Assembly (NCBI RefSeq): GCF_026914185.1
Contig: NC_070558.1
Coordinates: forward strand, 2,294,001 to 2,358,000
Source: Puccinia triticina
Lineage: Eukaryota; Basidiomycota; Pucciniomycetes; Pucciniales; Pucciniaceae
Length of the DNA stretch: 64,000 nucleotides
Direction: 5' to 3'
Position 1 is the stretch's first letter; every line of letters starts with the position of its first letter. A program made the position numbers and the translations under genes. This document shows positions 31,563-44,323 of the stretch, piece after piece. The notes under the pieces are model-generated. The model was not told where the DNA came from, did no database searches, and was given only the letters and a program-made list of their open reading frames with translations.

Positions 31563-34500
31563 CTATTCATTTTCCTGGCTAGCAGAGTTCTGGGGATTAG
31601 GTAGTGGAGAAGCGGAAGGGTTGGCCGCGGGCGCTTGGGGCAAGGTGGCCAGGGTGGCAAGGCCGAGCCCATGTTCGCCCACCTTTCGCAGACAGAGCTG
31701 GATGTAGATCTTGAGGTCCGGGACCAACTCGCCACCCAAGCAGTCCACCAATAAGGGATAGAGTGACGGCATGCATCCCAGAAACTATCGGATTAGATGG
31801 AAGAGGATGTCCAGGGAGAACAGACGTCAGCGTGTTACGTCCGACTTCGGGGACACAACTTAACAGGGGAGTGTCGATCTCTACGCACAGTTTGCTTGTC
31901 GAGACTGTAGAAGCAATGTAAGACTTCCACCATCACCGGCGTCCAAGCAGCAATATTTCTTCCCTGCGTCTCGGGGTCCAAATCGACGTATCCCGTCATA
32001 ATCTCCAGAGCAAGACTAGCAAAAAATCAAGCAAGAATAGTGGTGCCAAACCGCGTTTCAGTCGAACTGCTGCACGAGAACTAGTATAGAGAGGGAAAAT
32101 ACTGACGGGACGAGTGTCTCGACTGCTTGTTGTTTGGCTTGATGGTCCGGTCGTTGGTCGTTATATAATTTCGATAGCACTCGAATCAACGTCACCGCAC
32201 TACAGCTTTCTTGTTTCAATAAATTTGGCAGCTGCTTCATAAACCCTGTATTGATTTACGAAACAAAAAGTCAATCAGATCTCTGCTTAGTTACACTTCT
32301 ACACATTGGCAGGATAATACCGTAGGTTTGGTTCAATTTGCTAGGATATGGGCAAAGGCTTCAAGTGGGTGGACACTAACCGACTTTCCAGAGCCCCATT
32401 CTGAGCTCTTTATCGGCGTTGAATTTCTTAGCGAACCGATAACTACTATCGACTTCGGCGAGGAGACGCAACATAGAAGCGGGCGGGATTCTCTGATAAA
32501 CTTCGACGTTACACAGCAGTTCATTGGCGGTCTCGACGAGCAAGAGTTGCAAGACACATTTGACGATGATCTGTCTGAAGACTTTCTTCCTCTCGGCGGA
32601 TGTCATCGGCGCCTCGCTGGCTTGACTCCGATCCTCACTCTCAGCAAGCAACGGCAACGGAGTCGGTACGACGAACCGCTTGTTGTCAGCCATCGGTGAC
32701 GGCGTTGGTTCGCCTCCTTCTCCGACCTCCAGTCCTGGCTGGCGCAGGTTGGAATCAAACAATTGATACGCTGTCGTCGTCCGGAATAGATTCACAAATG
32801 TTGTCACCACTCGGTCCCAGCGCTCGTCGTCCAACTTCTCGACATTGTTTTCTAGCAGCCGCTGTAAACAGGATGTTCCAATCCTTGCCAAGGTGTCATT
32901 CTCTGTTTTAAGAAAAAGATATAAAAAAAACATTAGTGAAAAGTATGTTGCAAAAGCGTATCTGCGATCTGCTTTACCTTGACAGATACATTCGCATAGG
33001 AGGTCTAACAAACGATCCAAAAGTCGCCCAAGAGTATCGAAATAGAAAGTATATAAATCGATTAAGTTTCTCAACGCTTGGATCATTGTTGTCGACAACC
33101 AAACACTCATGTCTTCCTGGGTGCTAAACCTGGAGACGTCGCTCCTCGACCTTAAGACGGCAAAGATCGGGAAAAGAACTTCCTTGCAGACCGAATCCCA
33201 AAACTCGGCACTGAACGAGCTCCCGTAATGCTTCAGGGTCTCAAACAGATAATCCAGTGCTCGCTTCCGAACCTCCAGGTCTTCCCCATTCATGGTGATG
33301 TCGTAGAATGCGAAAAGGATTGGGAACCAAAACTATGAGAGAACGCAAAAAGTGTCAATCAAGCAATAAGTGGTAGGATCAAGGGGGAAAACCCTTACTT
33401 TGAGCATCGCATCATCAGCAGGCGCCGACTCGTCACCAGATTCTCCTCCCACGGGGCGACCCAAGGGACATTCGGGGCATTCCAACATAGCGGTAATCAA
33501 GCTCTTCAACATCTCGATCGCATGGAGAGAGACCTTTTGGAACTCCGAGATTTTACAGAAATCGGTGATGCAGACCGTAAGATCTGCAAATGAGCCATAG
33601 GCTACCACTTGGCTGAAATGCTCGCTGTTGATTCGTTGGACTAGCTCAAACGCTTGCGTTACCACTCGTTCTACATCAAAGTTGCACAAGTTAGACAAGG
33701 AAGAAACCTTTGTTTTTTTAAACAACTCATATATGATGCCCACCTGTTTTAGCTTTAGACGCCGCAGAAAATACGCCGAACATAGTTCTCCAGCCGGATC
33801 GAAGATTCTGGACCCTAACGGAGATCATTTGATTAAGACATTGGAGGACCATGTCTTTTGAGTCCAGGTTACTGCTATGAATCATTGTGTGTTCAAATGG
33901 TTTGAGGAAATCTTTCTGGAACTTGAAGTTTGCTAGCTCGTCTTTCTCCAGAAATCTCATCGCCAGTTGTCGAAGCGAGTCCAGTGCAAAAAAACTGACA
34001 TTCGCATTCGGATGACAACACACCTTATTTTTTGGTTATCAACAGACAACTCCTAGTAAGTCGTCCTCGCTCTCCTTGATTATGAGCTCAAAATAAATAA
34101 ATAAAGAAAGAAACTAACTTGATTGAAATGTTCACCAAGAATCGACCAAATCTGAAACCACTCTAATCGAATCCTGCCCATATTATAATACGAAATTTCG
34201 ACTAACTTTTGCAAACAGAACGTTCTAGGATTGCCGGACAAACCCGAAGCCTGAATCTCTTCCCACGAAACTGAGCTCAACGCGCTCACGAAATCGACAA
34301 TGGCCGTCTGTAGAGAAAACGATCAAGAAAATTCAATTTTTGGACAGGTGTGGGGTGACTATAGCAAGTGAATATTTACTCCAGATAAACTTCGGCTTGA
34401 TGAGAATACCATGTCGGCTGCATAGGTTATATGACTTGCTCCAGCTGCGTCAGTCACCTCTTCCGAGGGTTTCATCTGCCTAGATTTCGTTGGTTTATGA

Positions 34501-37500
34501 GTAGAGCTGTTATATAGAAGAGAGCAGATGAATTCACTCGGCTATTCCAATAGATAGTTCATTGAAAAGATTCTAACCTTCTCCGCCCAGGAGTAAGCTC
34601 ATTGTTGGATAGATCGAGATCGACGCCTTGAGAGATGAGCTGAAATCGTTCCAACTGGGAGACGCAATTCAAGATCAAGTTCCAAGAGGACTTAAGATAA
34701 TTACCGTCGACCAAGGCGATGTCCAGGAGAGTCTTGATGGTCTCGATATTTTTCGACTTCATTTCCGACAGATTATTCAAGAAGGTGAACTTGGACAGAG
34801 TGGTTAAGAACGCATCCCGTTCAAGCTCGAGATCAAAGAGACACACGATCTTGATCGCTTGCTTGAACCCTTTAAGACTCAGCTTGATCATCTCTAGTTC
34901 GGCCGAGTTATTTTGTAACGGCTCCGATAATCCAGCTAGTAATGGCATCCAGACTATTTGGAACATCGGCTTGACGTGCTCGAAATGCGATGCTTCGTAG
35001 AACTGATCACTTAGACCCGAATTTCGGTGACGTTGTCCTCTCAATAAGGTCCGGAATAAGATCTGTCTCGAATTTAAGACCAGTTTTTTTTTCTTCTCTT
35101 GGTCAAAGTCATCATCGCCACATAAATTAGGACGCGCACTGACCTCGGTCTTGTTGGCCATTCCAGCCGACTGTAAAACGTAAGCCTCCTTCTGTAAATC
35201 TCTGCCAACAGTAGCGATACTGCCAGCCAAGCCGGTAGGCACGTGCTGGACCCCAACCGCGGCGTCAACCTCATCCTTCATTCGGATCTCGTTGGCCAGG
35301 ATCTCGTCGTAAACGGCAGAGAGATACTCTTCTGGTAAATCAGCTCCCTGATTGATCCCTCGATTGTTGCGGATAAACTCTTTGCGAGTCATCCGGTTTT
35401 TCACTTGGGGACTGTGTGCATCAGTGTTCAACAGAATGATCGAGAACGCTAACACATATGCAGTTTCTGTTATAGATTTTTCGGAAAATTTCAATCCAAT
35501 GGATACGATCAACTTAATATCCCCCAAGTGGAGAAACTGGATTGGATCGGATCTCGGAGAAAGCTGAATTCGCACCTGCATTGGCCAAAGTTTCCGGATT
35601 GCCTTGGTAATATCTTTCCGCGAACTTCAACATAAACCTATCGATTTTTTGTGCCTCTCCAGGCAATCTAAACGCTTGTAAGAAGGTTCTCATAGCTTCG
35701 GTGAACTTCATGTTACTGAAGTCCATCATGTCGATAAATGCATGCATCGTATCTACATTTTCTGCATCTCTATGATTAGGGGAGTACGATGATTACAGCA
35801 AACGCAGGGGAAAATGTACCAAGGATAATCAGTGATAGGAGATTACGGTTATCTTGAAATCATCGGCAACACATACCCTTCACCTAAATATTCTCCGATC
35901 ATAGCCTTGCTCAAGCCGTCAGCCGTCAGCAAGAACCTAGCGACATCTTTAGGTTTGGAGGAACGGATGAAGCCATGAGTGATGAGGAATTTGATGCCGC
36001 GTTTGGGCTTGAAGTTGAATTGTCGGATTCCTTCGATAAGCGTAGTTTTCTGGTTCTTAGCGGTCTGGAACCGGTCCGGATCGTCGATCGGTTCGCGCTC
36101 GCCAGTGATAGTAGATGCGGCATGCGGCAACTGGATGTTAGTGACTGAGTCCGTCGGGGCCATTGCTGCCCCAGTTCCCGAGGTTAAGTCTTGTTGACCA
36201 TGGCCGCCGGATTCGGAAAGGGAGGGACTAGAGTCGGAGGTTCGGTGACCCTTTGGGATCGGATAGGAAGAATGCATAGCACTGGCCGATGAGCCGGGGG
36301 GCGCGGGAGTGTTTGCGGGGATGGTCCCCTTGCCAGCCCATGCAACCAGCGACTGCAGCCCGGCAACCAAGCATTCAAGACTCTGTCGCTTCAGCTGAGC
36401 TTCGACGGACTGGTGTGAGTACAGGGTCGACTCGGTCATACCCTGAGACATGGAGTTCGTGCTGAGCGATGGGGGGATCGATGTCGAGCTCGCAAATACG
36501 CTTGAGATTCCGCTTGAAGAAGTGTTTCCAGGCGCGTTCGGTGAGCCTACCAGCTCGACCGATTGAGATGTAGTCGTCGATGTCGTGTATTGAGTCGTTG
36601 CTAATTTCGAGACAATGTTCATGAAACGCTCGTATATGTTTCCCAATGAGGTGCGATCACAGTCGTAGTTCAGATAGACTTCGACCAATGCTTGTGGATC
36701 ATGGAATAATCTGCCCAATGCAGCCAGTAGAATAGATTTCTGCTTGACGGTCGAATTGCGCATCTCCAAAATCGGTAGGAAGATTTCATTTAAAAGGACT
36801 TCGATTTCTTTCTGCAAGAAGACAATTCAGGTTTGGTCAGCAAGATCAAATAACTAAGTGTCGAAATGGAGCTGTACGAACCTTGAGTTTTGTTCGCATA
36901 CCACTGACGACTTTCCAAAAGATTTCACAGCTGAGTTCAAAGACACTAAGGACCGAGCTGATAGCGTTTCGACTCAAGCTAAGACAGAGATACTGTTTGA
37001 TGGCTTGGATGAAAGGAGTCTGATCGCGAGTGGTGGACGAACAGATCATCACGTTTGGGTCGGTAAACATGGCTAGATTGGTGTTGAGGATGCTGAGGAT
37101 CAGATGCAGAGATAGTAACTTAGATCGCATCGCGTGAGATTTAAGATCCTTTTCACTGAAACCCATATACAAGTTTGTTAGTTTTATCGAGCACAGTAAG
37201 TTGGCTCGACTGGATAAGCTGACCTCTCCGTTCCAAGTGGTTTCATCGAGAGCTTACAGAGCGCTCTGAAGACCAGAAATGCATCCTTAACGTAGTAATC
37301 TTGCATGCTCATGACCCCTGGATTGCCGACTGCATCTCGATCAGAGACTCCATCAAATGAGTTACGCTTCTCAAATGATTCCCTAGCGAATCCAAAAATC
37401 ATTCAGACCATATTCTACAGAGCCAAGAAACAGACGAAGTGATTGAAAGACTTACAGAGTAACTTGAGCCTCTTCTTTACTCACCCCAGCGTTGGTTTTT

Positions 37501-38999
37501 TGGTCGGTAACTTTGACCGGTGAATCCTGCGACGTGTCTGGAGCCGAAGGTGGGGGGACATTTTCCTCAGGCGCGGCAGCCGATGAGGGAGAAGTGTCGA
37601 GGGAAGATTGTGGCCTTGGAGTCACGGGAGAGCTAGTGAGATCGGCTGGGGGCTCCTTGGAATCGTTCTCTTGGGGTTTGGGCGAAGATTGGCGACGATG
37701 GGAAGAGTTGTTCCTTCGCAGGGACGCAGTTCTGAGCGGGGGTTCTTCTCCCTTCTCGACCCGACCAAAGACGTGGCTTACGATTTGGGTGAGTGTCCCT
37801 TGTGCAATGGCCTGATTAGTCGGGCTTTTGCTGAGCAAAAAAATATTGTAGACCGTGCGGACGGCGCGCAATAGGCTGCTCTGATGCACTTGGAGTCGTC
37901 GGACGCCCGGGTGGGTCGGAGCCAGTACCAGGGCTAGGAGAGCTTTGATGATCTGTAACTGGACAGCATCCGGACAGGCAGCATCCGCAAAGCAGTCGCA
38001 GATGATTCCAGTTACCTCGTCCCCCATCTCGACATCAGCCCGGACTTGAGAGGTCGATTTGCTGGAGTTGTCTCCATGTTTGTCCGGAGTTGTTGGGCCG
38101 GTCTCGGAGACCTTGAAGAAGCTGTACGAGATCAGCTTGCCGATGCAATCCAAGGCGGTAACCATTAAGACAGAGGAGCCAGTCTGACAGGCTAGTTTGA
38201 GAGGCTGTAAGACGATCTGAGCTTCCTGATTGGGGCCCGATGGTATGCCCAAGTCGCTAGTAAGCCCTTCACCCTTGAGGAGGGCCAGGGCAGCCTTCGT
38301 TGCTTCGCCCAGCTCTTTCGACTTCTTGGCTTCCTTGGAGCTGGCGATTGACTCGAGCGATGAGATGACTAGGACAGGGGAAACTGAGGAATGAGTACTG
38401 GGAATGGTGTGAGTTGTGGAGGAGGATGCGATGGTGGATGTTTCTTGGAGAGCCGACTCTCTAGATGGAGTGATTCGGGATGATTGGAGCGTGAGAGCAG
38501 GTGAGGATGATCCAGATCGAGCCTTGTTGTTATTTTTGGGTGAGATGGGAGTTGAAGGAGTGGTTTGCTCCTGGGGACTGGGTGGCTGCTTGGGGTGATG
38601 AGGCCCTATGGCCTCTTGCGCTTTGGAATGCGAATCCTCCAGAGGCTGGTCGGAGGTGTTTTGGAGCGAAATTTCATCGAAACTGTTGCGGAGGTTCTCT
38701 TCGTTACTTCCAAGTTCCAGTGAGGGGGAATGGAACTTGATCGGGAGGGTCTCTCGGCCGAATCGAGGATCGATCGTTTCGTGGATGACCACGGGATGGT
38801 CGTCGTGCGATCGGTCTGTTTGGTGGGAGGTCAGGACTATTGTTGGAGATGATTGGGCGGTCTCTGATTTGATGTCGAAGGAAGGATGGTGGTCCTGATT
38901 CTGTCTGACCGGTGATGAAGAGTCCTCCAAAGAAGCCAATTCAGCACGGTTTTTGAGTCCATTGACAGCCTGGTGCTGATCAATCGGACTGAGATCCAT
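31563..38999 (-). CDS. SEC7: SEC7/BIG-type ARF guanine nucleotide exchange factor, 15 exons
   Basis: Large ARF-GEF of the trans-Golgi: it loads GTP onto ARF GTPases to start coat assembly. My model has coding exons 38999-37456, 37382-37224, 37155-36882, 36811-35877, 35769-35576, 35466-34578, 34479-34380, 34307-34119, 34023-33744, 33670-33399, 33332-32978, 32902-32381, 32245-32107, 32015-31889, 31784-31563; all introns are GT-AG, the total is 6201 nt (2066 aa), and yeast Sec7 is about 2009 aa. A serine/proline-rich N-terminus precedes the DCB region ([20 protein letters not shown]). HUS region: [20 protein letters not shown]. Sec7 domain at about residues 905-1100, with [13 protein letters not shown] (catalytic Glu about 1008) and [23 protein letters not shown] repeats follow ([29 protein letters not shown]). 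Start chosen at ATG in context GCCATGG; a GTAAGT-type intron in the 5' leader (about 39098-39030) is possible, and a longer N-terminus cannot be excluded. Confidence 0.95.
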
Positions 39000-40501
39000 G
39001 GCAAACAAGGGGTGACTGGCAATCTGTGCGGGACTGTGAAGCAAGACTCGCTTAAGGACGTTTTGGAAGCAAGTCAGGATATTGAGCAATGCGAGACTTA
39101 CTGAAACGAATCCCGATCGTCTGGTGGTGATGATGAGTATGATGGTAATGTGTGTGGTGGTTCGGAGGGAGCTGGTTGAACTTGTGGTGGTCAAAACAAG
39201 GCTGGGACACGCGCAGACCCACCACACAGCACTCGAAAACAATCAAAGCAAAACAACAAAAACCTACCACCAACACGCATCAATCAATTATGTGTGTTTG
39301 ACACTTGGTAGATAAACAAGCACCCCCAACAACCCCTGTGAAGAAATCATTAATATGTGTGATCAGAATTGTTGCACTGCCCTCCAGCAAACCTCAAGCC
39401 AAGGGAACATCCAGCCACTTCCCCATATGTAACTTCCAAGTGAAAACATATAGGCAAAGATAGCAAATTGAGCCTTCATGGTCACAAAACATGAAGACTT
39501 TTGATTGAATAATCAAACCTACTTCCTCAAGACACACCCATTTACATCCAACCTGCCAAGAAAGACCTTCAAATTGGCTCCAAAGTTTTGCATATTTCAA
39601 TGGTGAGTACCAATCATGCTGTCAACAAATCTTTTCAAGTGGCTATGCACACAAAACAGAAACTGATGTTTGTTCCATTTATAGAACAGCTTGATCAACT
39701 CTCCTTTATTCAACACGTGAATCCTTGCAACAACACCATGATTAGAAAGATAAACTCACTTTGGCTACACATGTACCATGATGGTCGATGGCATTGAATA
39801 GCAGCACCCATTTCCCATCTCCAAATCTTGGTCAAAATCACCATCAGTTATATATTTTCACTTCAACAATCTGGTTAACTTCAAACACACAGCTGAGAAA
39901 TAAGGGCATAGGGCATGAAAATTGAAATTTTCCAAATTTATTTGCCTCAAAATTTCTTGGGACAAAAACTGAGCCTGGCCAAAATGTAGGCTTGAGCCCA
40001 AATGTGAAGAATTTCAACATTTGAACCCTCCGCTAGTTTTCAATTTTTGTGTGCAGGGCAAAAAAAGTTGAAATTTCTCAAAATTGAGGTCCATGGTACA
40101 GGCCGTAAGATTTCTTTGTAAATTCTTGTAGTCAAGCTTGGCATCAATGCACGTGGGCTTCAGGGAAGCTCAGACAGCAATGGTATGCACATTTTTCATT
40201 TGGGAGACCACCCAAATAAATAATTATTGGATTTGTATGTCAACTGGCAAATGGATCATCACGAACAACCCTCACATGAACAAGGCTGCGGCGCGCCGGG
40301 GTGCGGCTCCCCTGCCCCAAACGGGGTTTTCCTGTGACCTTTCTCACAGTAACATGGAGGATCCTCTCGTCGGGCTTGATTCATACCTATTTTTTTGGTT
40401 CGAAATATTTGATTTGGTATTTGTTTATATGTAGACTTTGTGCACCCCGTCCCGGGCGGAGAGTAGCAGAGAAGACACACGCAGGCCGCATCCCGAAGAC
40501 C
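39000..40501. other. intergenic, divergent SEC7 / AIG2-like promoter region
   Basis: About 1.5 kb between two genes transcribed away from each other. Near SEC7 the leader has TGGTGATGATGAGTATGATG-like runs and a plausible leader intron (5' site GTAAGT at about 39098). Otherwise AT-rich, without a defined element. A GC-rich palindromic stretch lies at 40280-40325. Confidence 0.4.
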
Positions 40502-41322
40502 ATGAAAGAAGACGCCTCAGATTTCGATGGTGCAGCGGATGCTCATCAAAAGCCGATGTTTTTGTGAGCTCCCAGCTGTCTTTTGCCCTTTCTCTGCCAC
40601 AAATTTTGCTCCCTCTACCTCGCAATCTAAGAGCCACATTGCGCGCTGTAGTATTCTTGCACAACTTACTGACCACATTGGTAAAAAATACTTGCAGTTA
40701 CGGAACATTGATGAATGTCAGGATCCTCGAACGAGTGATTGGTCGTCCGAGCAGCAAGCTGACCATCCAGCCCGCTCAAATAACCGTGTGTATTTCTTTC
40801 ATTTTTTGCTTTTGTTTTTGCGGAACGCAGTGTCAGTTACCCATTGATATTGTCGTGTGATGCTGTGAATTTTTGCATATAGGGGTACTGTCGATTCAAA
40901 ATTCGTGATGCCCATTATCCAGGTCTACTTCCTGCGTCAGCTGCTGAAGTTGCCCTCAATCGTCCACCTACTCTCGAAGAACAAACGGTCACTGGAACAC
41001 TCGTCTCTGGCTTGAGTGCCACTGACGTAGCTCTGTTAGATGCATTTGAGGGTGAAGTAAGTGAGATCTGCTGTTGATTACTCGCTAGCAAGGATCCAAG
41101 ACGTATTGATCACAAATTACTCAGGAGTACGAGTCGCAGACAGCACACATCAACCTGATGGATTCCAACAGGCCTCCCGTCGAGGCTATTGTGTATATCT
41201 ACGCGCCCGCGATAGTATCACAAAAAGTCTTGCCATGTGTGTGGTCCTACGATGAGTTCTTGAATAGTCATTTGTCACAGTGGATTGCGGATCCCAGCAT
41301 GTACAGATACGACCGAAGCTAA
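40502..41322 (+). CDS. AIG2-like / gamma-glutamylcyclotransferase-fold protein, 4 exons
   Basis: Exons 40502-40563, 40698-40785, 40883-41056 and 41125-41322, GT-AG introns, 522 nt, 173 aa. The protein has the AIG2/GGCT fold signatures: FFYGTLMNVRILERVIG near the N-terminus (substrate loop, YGTL), TGYCRFKIRDAHYPGLLP, TGTLVSGLSATDVALLDAFE and GEEYES, in which the Glu of the DAFEGEEY motif is the position of the catalytic acid in GGCT enzymes. A C-terminal W-Y-DEF..HLSQW segment is typical of AIG2-like proteins. Known relatives release 5-oxoproline from gamma-glutamyl amines or peptides; the substrate here is not predictable. No signal peptide, so cytosolic. The gene is intact, divergent from SEC7 and convergent with the WD40 remnant. 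Confidence 0.88.
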
Positions 41323-41636
41323 GCGAGCACAACGCCGGGTTCCACCCGGGCTAAAGATAGAAGCACCGGACTTGGTGATTTTCTTTATTTTTAGTATTAT
41401 GTATTTTGTGAGAACGGAACTTCGTAGATATATACATGTGTCAATCAAATGCTTCACGCTTTCACCTGGGCTCGACTGAAGCATTCAATAAGACAAATTC
41501 TGAGCGCGTATTCAACCCACAAAATACAAGTAAAGTTCCAAGGAAACAGAAAACGACAATAATCTTGAAGTGTCCATGGATAAAAGTTAAAATGCGCACA
41601 AACATGAAAGTGGATGTTAAGCTTGAATGGTGATGA

Positions 41637-43060
41637 TCATTGTGGAGGCTCTAGATCCAAATCACCAATGTGGACTACCTCATCTTTGCTCCCACTTGCG
41701 AGTCGGAATTTTCCAGCCTTCAACACCTTGGACAAAAGTGAGAGTATGTTGACAGGCCCAGCATGATGAATTGACCTGATCAAACCAATGCAAAACACGC
41801 TGTAAGTTCCTTGGGAACAACAAAAAACTCAAGAAGTAACGACATACGTGAGTCCGACACCTCCAATGCGCCCCCATCCATCAGCTTTTATGCTGGTATA
41901 CAGTGCTATGAGACTCCATCTCTTAAACCAATCGACAGTAACATCCTGAGCTCGTCACGAAGTAGTTAGCTTAAGTGGAGACAAATTGTAGGGATCGATA
42001 AGCTATCCCCCAAAAGCTCTTGCTGGCTTTGCTGTGAAAGATGGGGGGAAATAGCACATGACTGGACGGGTTGGTCGCATTTGATTAAGTCAGCCAGGCC
42101 CACATCCCATGAAGAATCATTGTCTTGGTCTGCTAGGTCCAAGTTTTCGCCTGGAGGCGAAGTCACGAATGTTTTTGGTGATTGATGTTTACGCTTTATC
42201 GGTCTACTTAATTCAAAAACAGCGGTCCATATTTTCTCAGTTGGATGCTCACCGCAGGGGAATGAAAGGGTGGAAGATTGAGGTGGAGTTGGGTGGAAAA
42301 AGTAATGCACACCTACCAATTGGGTCAGTGATAGAGATCTCGCAGCTGATAAAGCATCCATCAGAAGCACTTGCAAAGATCAGATACTCTTCTCCTGATT
42401 CCGAACAGCGTTGTTCCTCATTGCGAACAGGCAGTCGGATGCATGATAGACATGACATGGACTGTTTGTGACCAGCGAGATGTGCTACAGCTTGCCACTG
42501 GCCTTCTAGCAGATTTCAAGCAACATGGAACAAGAAATCAGCGGATTCAACGCTGAAACGGAGACCAAGATAGCTCGTAGATAGACAGACTAAAAACCAC
42601 TCACGAGTCACCGTCATCAGGCACCTAAGCTAAAATTGTACCATTCAAATACCCACTGAAAAATCCCAATGAATACCCTCCCACTTTCTTGATAGCTGTT
42701 GCACATGCTTTGTGTCCTTTTAAACGTTTCAAAGGTGGGTATCGGTGTCGATTTGCACATTTCCATGTCGCTACTTGTTGGCCCGTCCCAAAGACGACTT
42801 CGGCGATTGCTTTGATCTGACTAGGGCGGAGGAAGACGAGAATCGGTTGGCTGGTGCGACGCAAATTAACGAGTTCACCTTGATGGTTGTCTTGGAACCA
42901 TCTCTCCTCGATATGTAGGCACGAAGGTTCTTGAGTTCTTTTACGCAACAAGGGCAAGCTTAGACCACTTGGGCCCCCGCAGGGTGCTCCCCTCGGTGAC
43001 CCCCGACGCGAAGCCGTGACTCCCGCTTCAACCAGCCAATTTCCAGACAACAAACCGAAC
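41637..43060 (-). pseudogene. WD40-repeat protein remnant, ELP2-like
   Basis: Reverse-strand coding segments read as WD40 repeats: VVFGTGQQVATWKC, then LKRLKGHKACATAIKKVG (about 42780-42680), FFSGYLNGTILA (about 42640), GQWQAVAHLAGHKQSMSCLS with YLIFASASDGCF (about 42510-42360), and a last exon 41751-41637 with HHAGPVN and RLASGSKDEVVHIGDL. The N-terminal order resembles Elongator subunit ELP2, but ELP2 has about 800 residues and 12-14 repeats and only about 400 fit here. In the simplest reading two in-frame stops occur, TAG where a repeat would have Trp (about 42622) and TGA at about 42524; alternative splicing around 42640-42520 could avoid them. I could not fix the start, which lies at or beyond the APC10 start. 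Probably a decayed, shortened gene. Confidence 0.5.
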
Positions 43061-43067
43061 CCGTGCC

Positions 43068-44110
43068 ATGGAGGGCGACTACACCGATGAACCTTTGGTC
43101 AGTTGTAAGTGATGTATCATTGCTTTACACTTTATCGCAAGACTGAACGCGCGTCGTTCTTGTGCTGACATTCTACTCACCTATCCAGGTGGAAGACCGT
43201 TCCGACATCGCAAGGATGAAATCGATTTAGGTGATCTTGGGCTGTGGTCTGTTTCCAGCGCGAAGCCAGGTTTTGGAGTTGAAAATTTGAGGGATGACTC
43301 TGTGCATACACTTTGGCAGTTCAGTTCACTTCTCCACAATTTTTAAGGTCTGACCATCAGGGTGATCACGACTAAATCCCTTCCGCCTTGCTGTATATTC
43401 TTGATCCTTGATGTCTGAAATGAACCTATCTTATACCAAAATAACCAGGTCAGAAGGGCCACAACCTCATTTTATTCGTATAGAGTTTCCCAGAAAGACG
43501 ATTGTGACGGTGTGTCAAGCAGTGCAGTTAATCTCTATTCCACTGAGCTTAGGTTGGCCGAGACAAAAAATTCTGACTCGGCCGTTTCTCACATTTTGAT
43601 TTGGGGGGAAGAGTAGCAAATATCGATCTTTGTAGATGTCACATTGGATGATTCATATACTCCCTGCAAGCTGTCCATTTCTTTGGGGACATTTAAGCAG
43701 GACCTTCAAGTAGTCAAAATCATTGAGCTCATAAACCCCCGCGGATGGCACCATATCCGACTTGTGGATCGAGAAGAAGAAGAACCGGGCGATGATGACG
43801 ATAGCGATGATTCGGACTCAGGGTTGGTAGTTACTATTCACCTCCACCAAACTGATATAATTATTCAATCAAATCCTAATTATATTCCATGAATTTTTTC
43901 TCTGCCCGATGTAGTTTTGCAGCGAAAGGTCATCTATTTCAAGTTGCGATCTTGGCTAACCACCTGAACGGGAAAGATACACACATCCGGTGCCTTAAGA
44001 TATTGGGACCTCGCTCGTTCGTCATATATTTTGTTAGTGCAAGCTATTGGGAAACTCGTCATCTAAGCTTATCTTTCTTAATGATCCGATATAAAACATG
44101 TAACTCATAG
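43068..44110 (+). CDS. APC10: anaphase-promoting complex subunit APC10/DOC1, 5 exons
   Basis: Substrate co-receptor subunit of the APC/C ubiquitin ligase, which binds D-box degrons together with CDC20/CDH1. Exons 43068-43104, 43189-43318, 43449-43509, 43617-43822 and 43915-44110 total 630 nt, 209 aa. The protein is one DOC domain: [64 protein letters not shown], and [18 protein letters not shown] followed by LKILGP. An acidic insert ([16 protein letters not shown]) precedes the fourth intron, whose 5' site (GTTGGT) is weak. Yeast and human APC10 end in an Ile-Arg tail that docks on CDC27; here the end reads [11 protein letters not shown], so an additional intron or a slightly different C-terminus is possible. 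Start ATG is in context GTGCCATGG. Confidence 0.93.
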
Positions 44111-44323
44111 ACAAAGCAGGCCACGCTGGGATGGATTTGGGCCCGACCGTCATGAACTGTTACTAATGCATGAAACCATTAGATGAAAAAAGAGAAAATA
44201 TGATGTAAGCAAATACGAAAATTGCGTCGCCATTTTCAAATTGGATTTCCGGAAATTCCACAGCACCATGTCCCAATGGGATTTCCGAAAATTCCATTCA
44301 TATTTCATGTTCTTCCCGTCAGT

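Noticed and set aside
37452..39242. Longer SEC7 N-terminus starting near 39242
   Set aside because: The added residues are hydrophobic or histidine-rich, look like translated leader, and cross a good GTAAGT splice site; the ATG in GCCATGG at 38999 is preferred, though not proven.
40259..40860. Longer alternative frames around the AIG2-like first exons
   Set aside because: They read through the introns; the spliced model gives a continuous conserved domain.
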